A stretch of 16,027 bases of DNA from NCBI GenBank assembly GCA_045866275.1, contig BAAFRX010000028.1:1-16027 (forward strand). Reading direction: 5' to 3'. Numbering within the stretch: the stretch's first letter is position 1; every line of letters begins with the position of its first letter. Made by a program: the position numbers and the translations under genes. Below the pieces are notes generated by a model. The model made no database searches, was not told the origin of the DNA, and worked only from the letters and a program-made list of their open reading frames with translations. This document shows, piece by piece, positions 15,920 through 16,027 of this stretch. Origin of the DNA: Sideroxyarcus sp045866275. Its GTDB lineage: Bacteria > Pseudomonadota > Gammaproteobacteria > Burkholderiales > Gallionellaceae.

Positions 15920-16027
15920 TGAATCGCTCCGGGTTTTGAGGAGGCTCCTAATCTTGAGAGAATGGAGCCCTTATGGACAAGAAACCCACCCCGAAGTATT
16001 CCCCCGAAGTTCGCGAGCGCGCCGTGC
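15920..16027 (+). mobile_element. Left end of an IS3-family element, running off the window
   Basis: From 15920 the sequence begins TGAATCGCTCCGGGTTTTGA, in keeping with the TGA-starting terminal repeats of IS3-family elements. Its first transposase ORF starts 53 bp further on. The rest of the element lies beyond the window, so completeness cannot be judged. The 127 bp between the hypothetical gene and this end hold nothing I can name. Confidence 0.65.
15973..16027 (+). CDS. IS3-family transposase OrfA, N-terminus (partial)
   Basis: ATG 15973 with GGAG 5 bases upstream opens a frame reading MDKKPTPKYSPEVRERAV before the window ends. K-Y-S-P-E-V-R-E-R-A-V is the usual beginning of the IS3-family OrfA helix-turn-helix protein, which binds the IS ends; the DDE-bearing OrfB normally follows by programmed frameshift. 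Only 18 codons are visible. Confidence 0.75.
   Translation, partial: MDKKPTPKYSPEVRERAV

Overview
The window looks like part of a defence island in a proteobacterium, probably a beta- or gammaproteobacterium. That rests on a bacterial tRNA-Asn with an encoded CCA end, Shine-Dalgarno sites, IS256-, IS3- and IS200/RAYT-type transposase remnants, and an EcoR124-like (type IC) restriction-modification locus. I cannot name the species. No rRNA, CRISPR array or housekeeping protein gene is visible.

Layout. Positions 1-1200 are an insertion-sequence graveyard around a tRNA-Asn gene (minus strand, 345-420, with a good sigma70 promoter). It holds two related IS left ends, a truncated IS256-type transposase, a decayed RAYT/Y1 transposase relic, IS-end-like repeats, and a 19-bp segment resembling the 3' end of tmRNA (ssrA), a classic island attachment target. 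A small AlpA/excisionase-like HTH gene (932-1162) and a minus-strand NYN-domain RNase-like gene (1229-1918) follow. Positions 2131-6075 hold a rightward four-gene module: a cysteine-rich small protein, a large serine recombinase, and two different ParB-type proteins. The last three genes are coupled by ATGA start/stop overlaps.

Positions 6239-15497 form one nearly gap-free rightward gene run: a Fic AMP-transferase-like protein, hsdM, hsdS (split into two reading frames), hsdR, a two-TM SLATT protein, a CD-NTase (SMODS-type nucleotidyltransferase) and a HARE-HTH/PD-(D/E)XK protein. This joins a type I restriction-modification system to a CBASS-like cyclic-nucleotide signalling pair. The split of hsdS falls exactly at a (GCAA)10 repeat. 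Nine or twelve copies would fuse the two frames into one HsdS of about 416 residues (nine copies), so the locus looks phase-variable. A second, in-frame 12-bp repeat just upstream encodes the helical spacer equivalent to the EcoR124 TAEL repeats, which set the spacer length of the recognition site. One HsdS gene therefore carries two repeat-based ways of changing specificity.

The right edge (15502-16027) has a convergent 96-residue gene of unknown function and the left end of an IS3-family element whose first transposase ORF runs off the window.

How the genes may work together (inference): HsdM and HsdS methylate the host; HsdR cuts unmodified DNA; SLATT plus CD-NTase would act as an abortive-infection backup; the HARE-HTH nuclease may be a second effector or a sensor of DNA modification state. 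The recombinase-ParB module and the IS debris suggest the cluster travels as mobile DNA.
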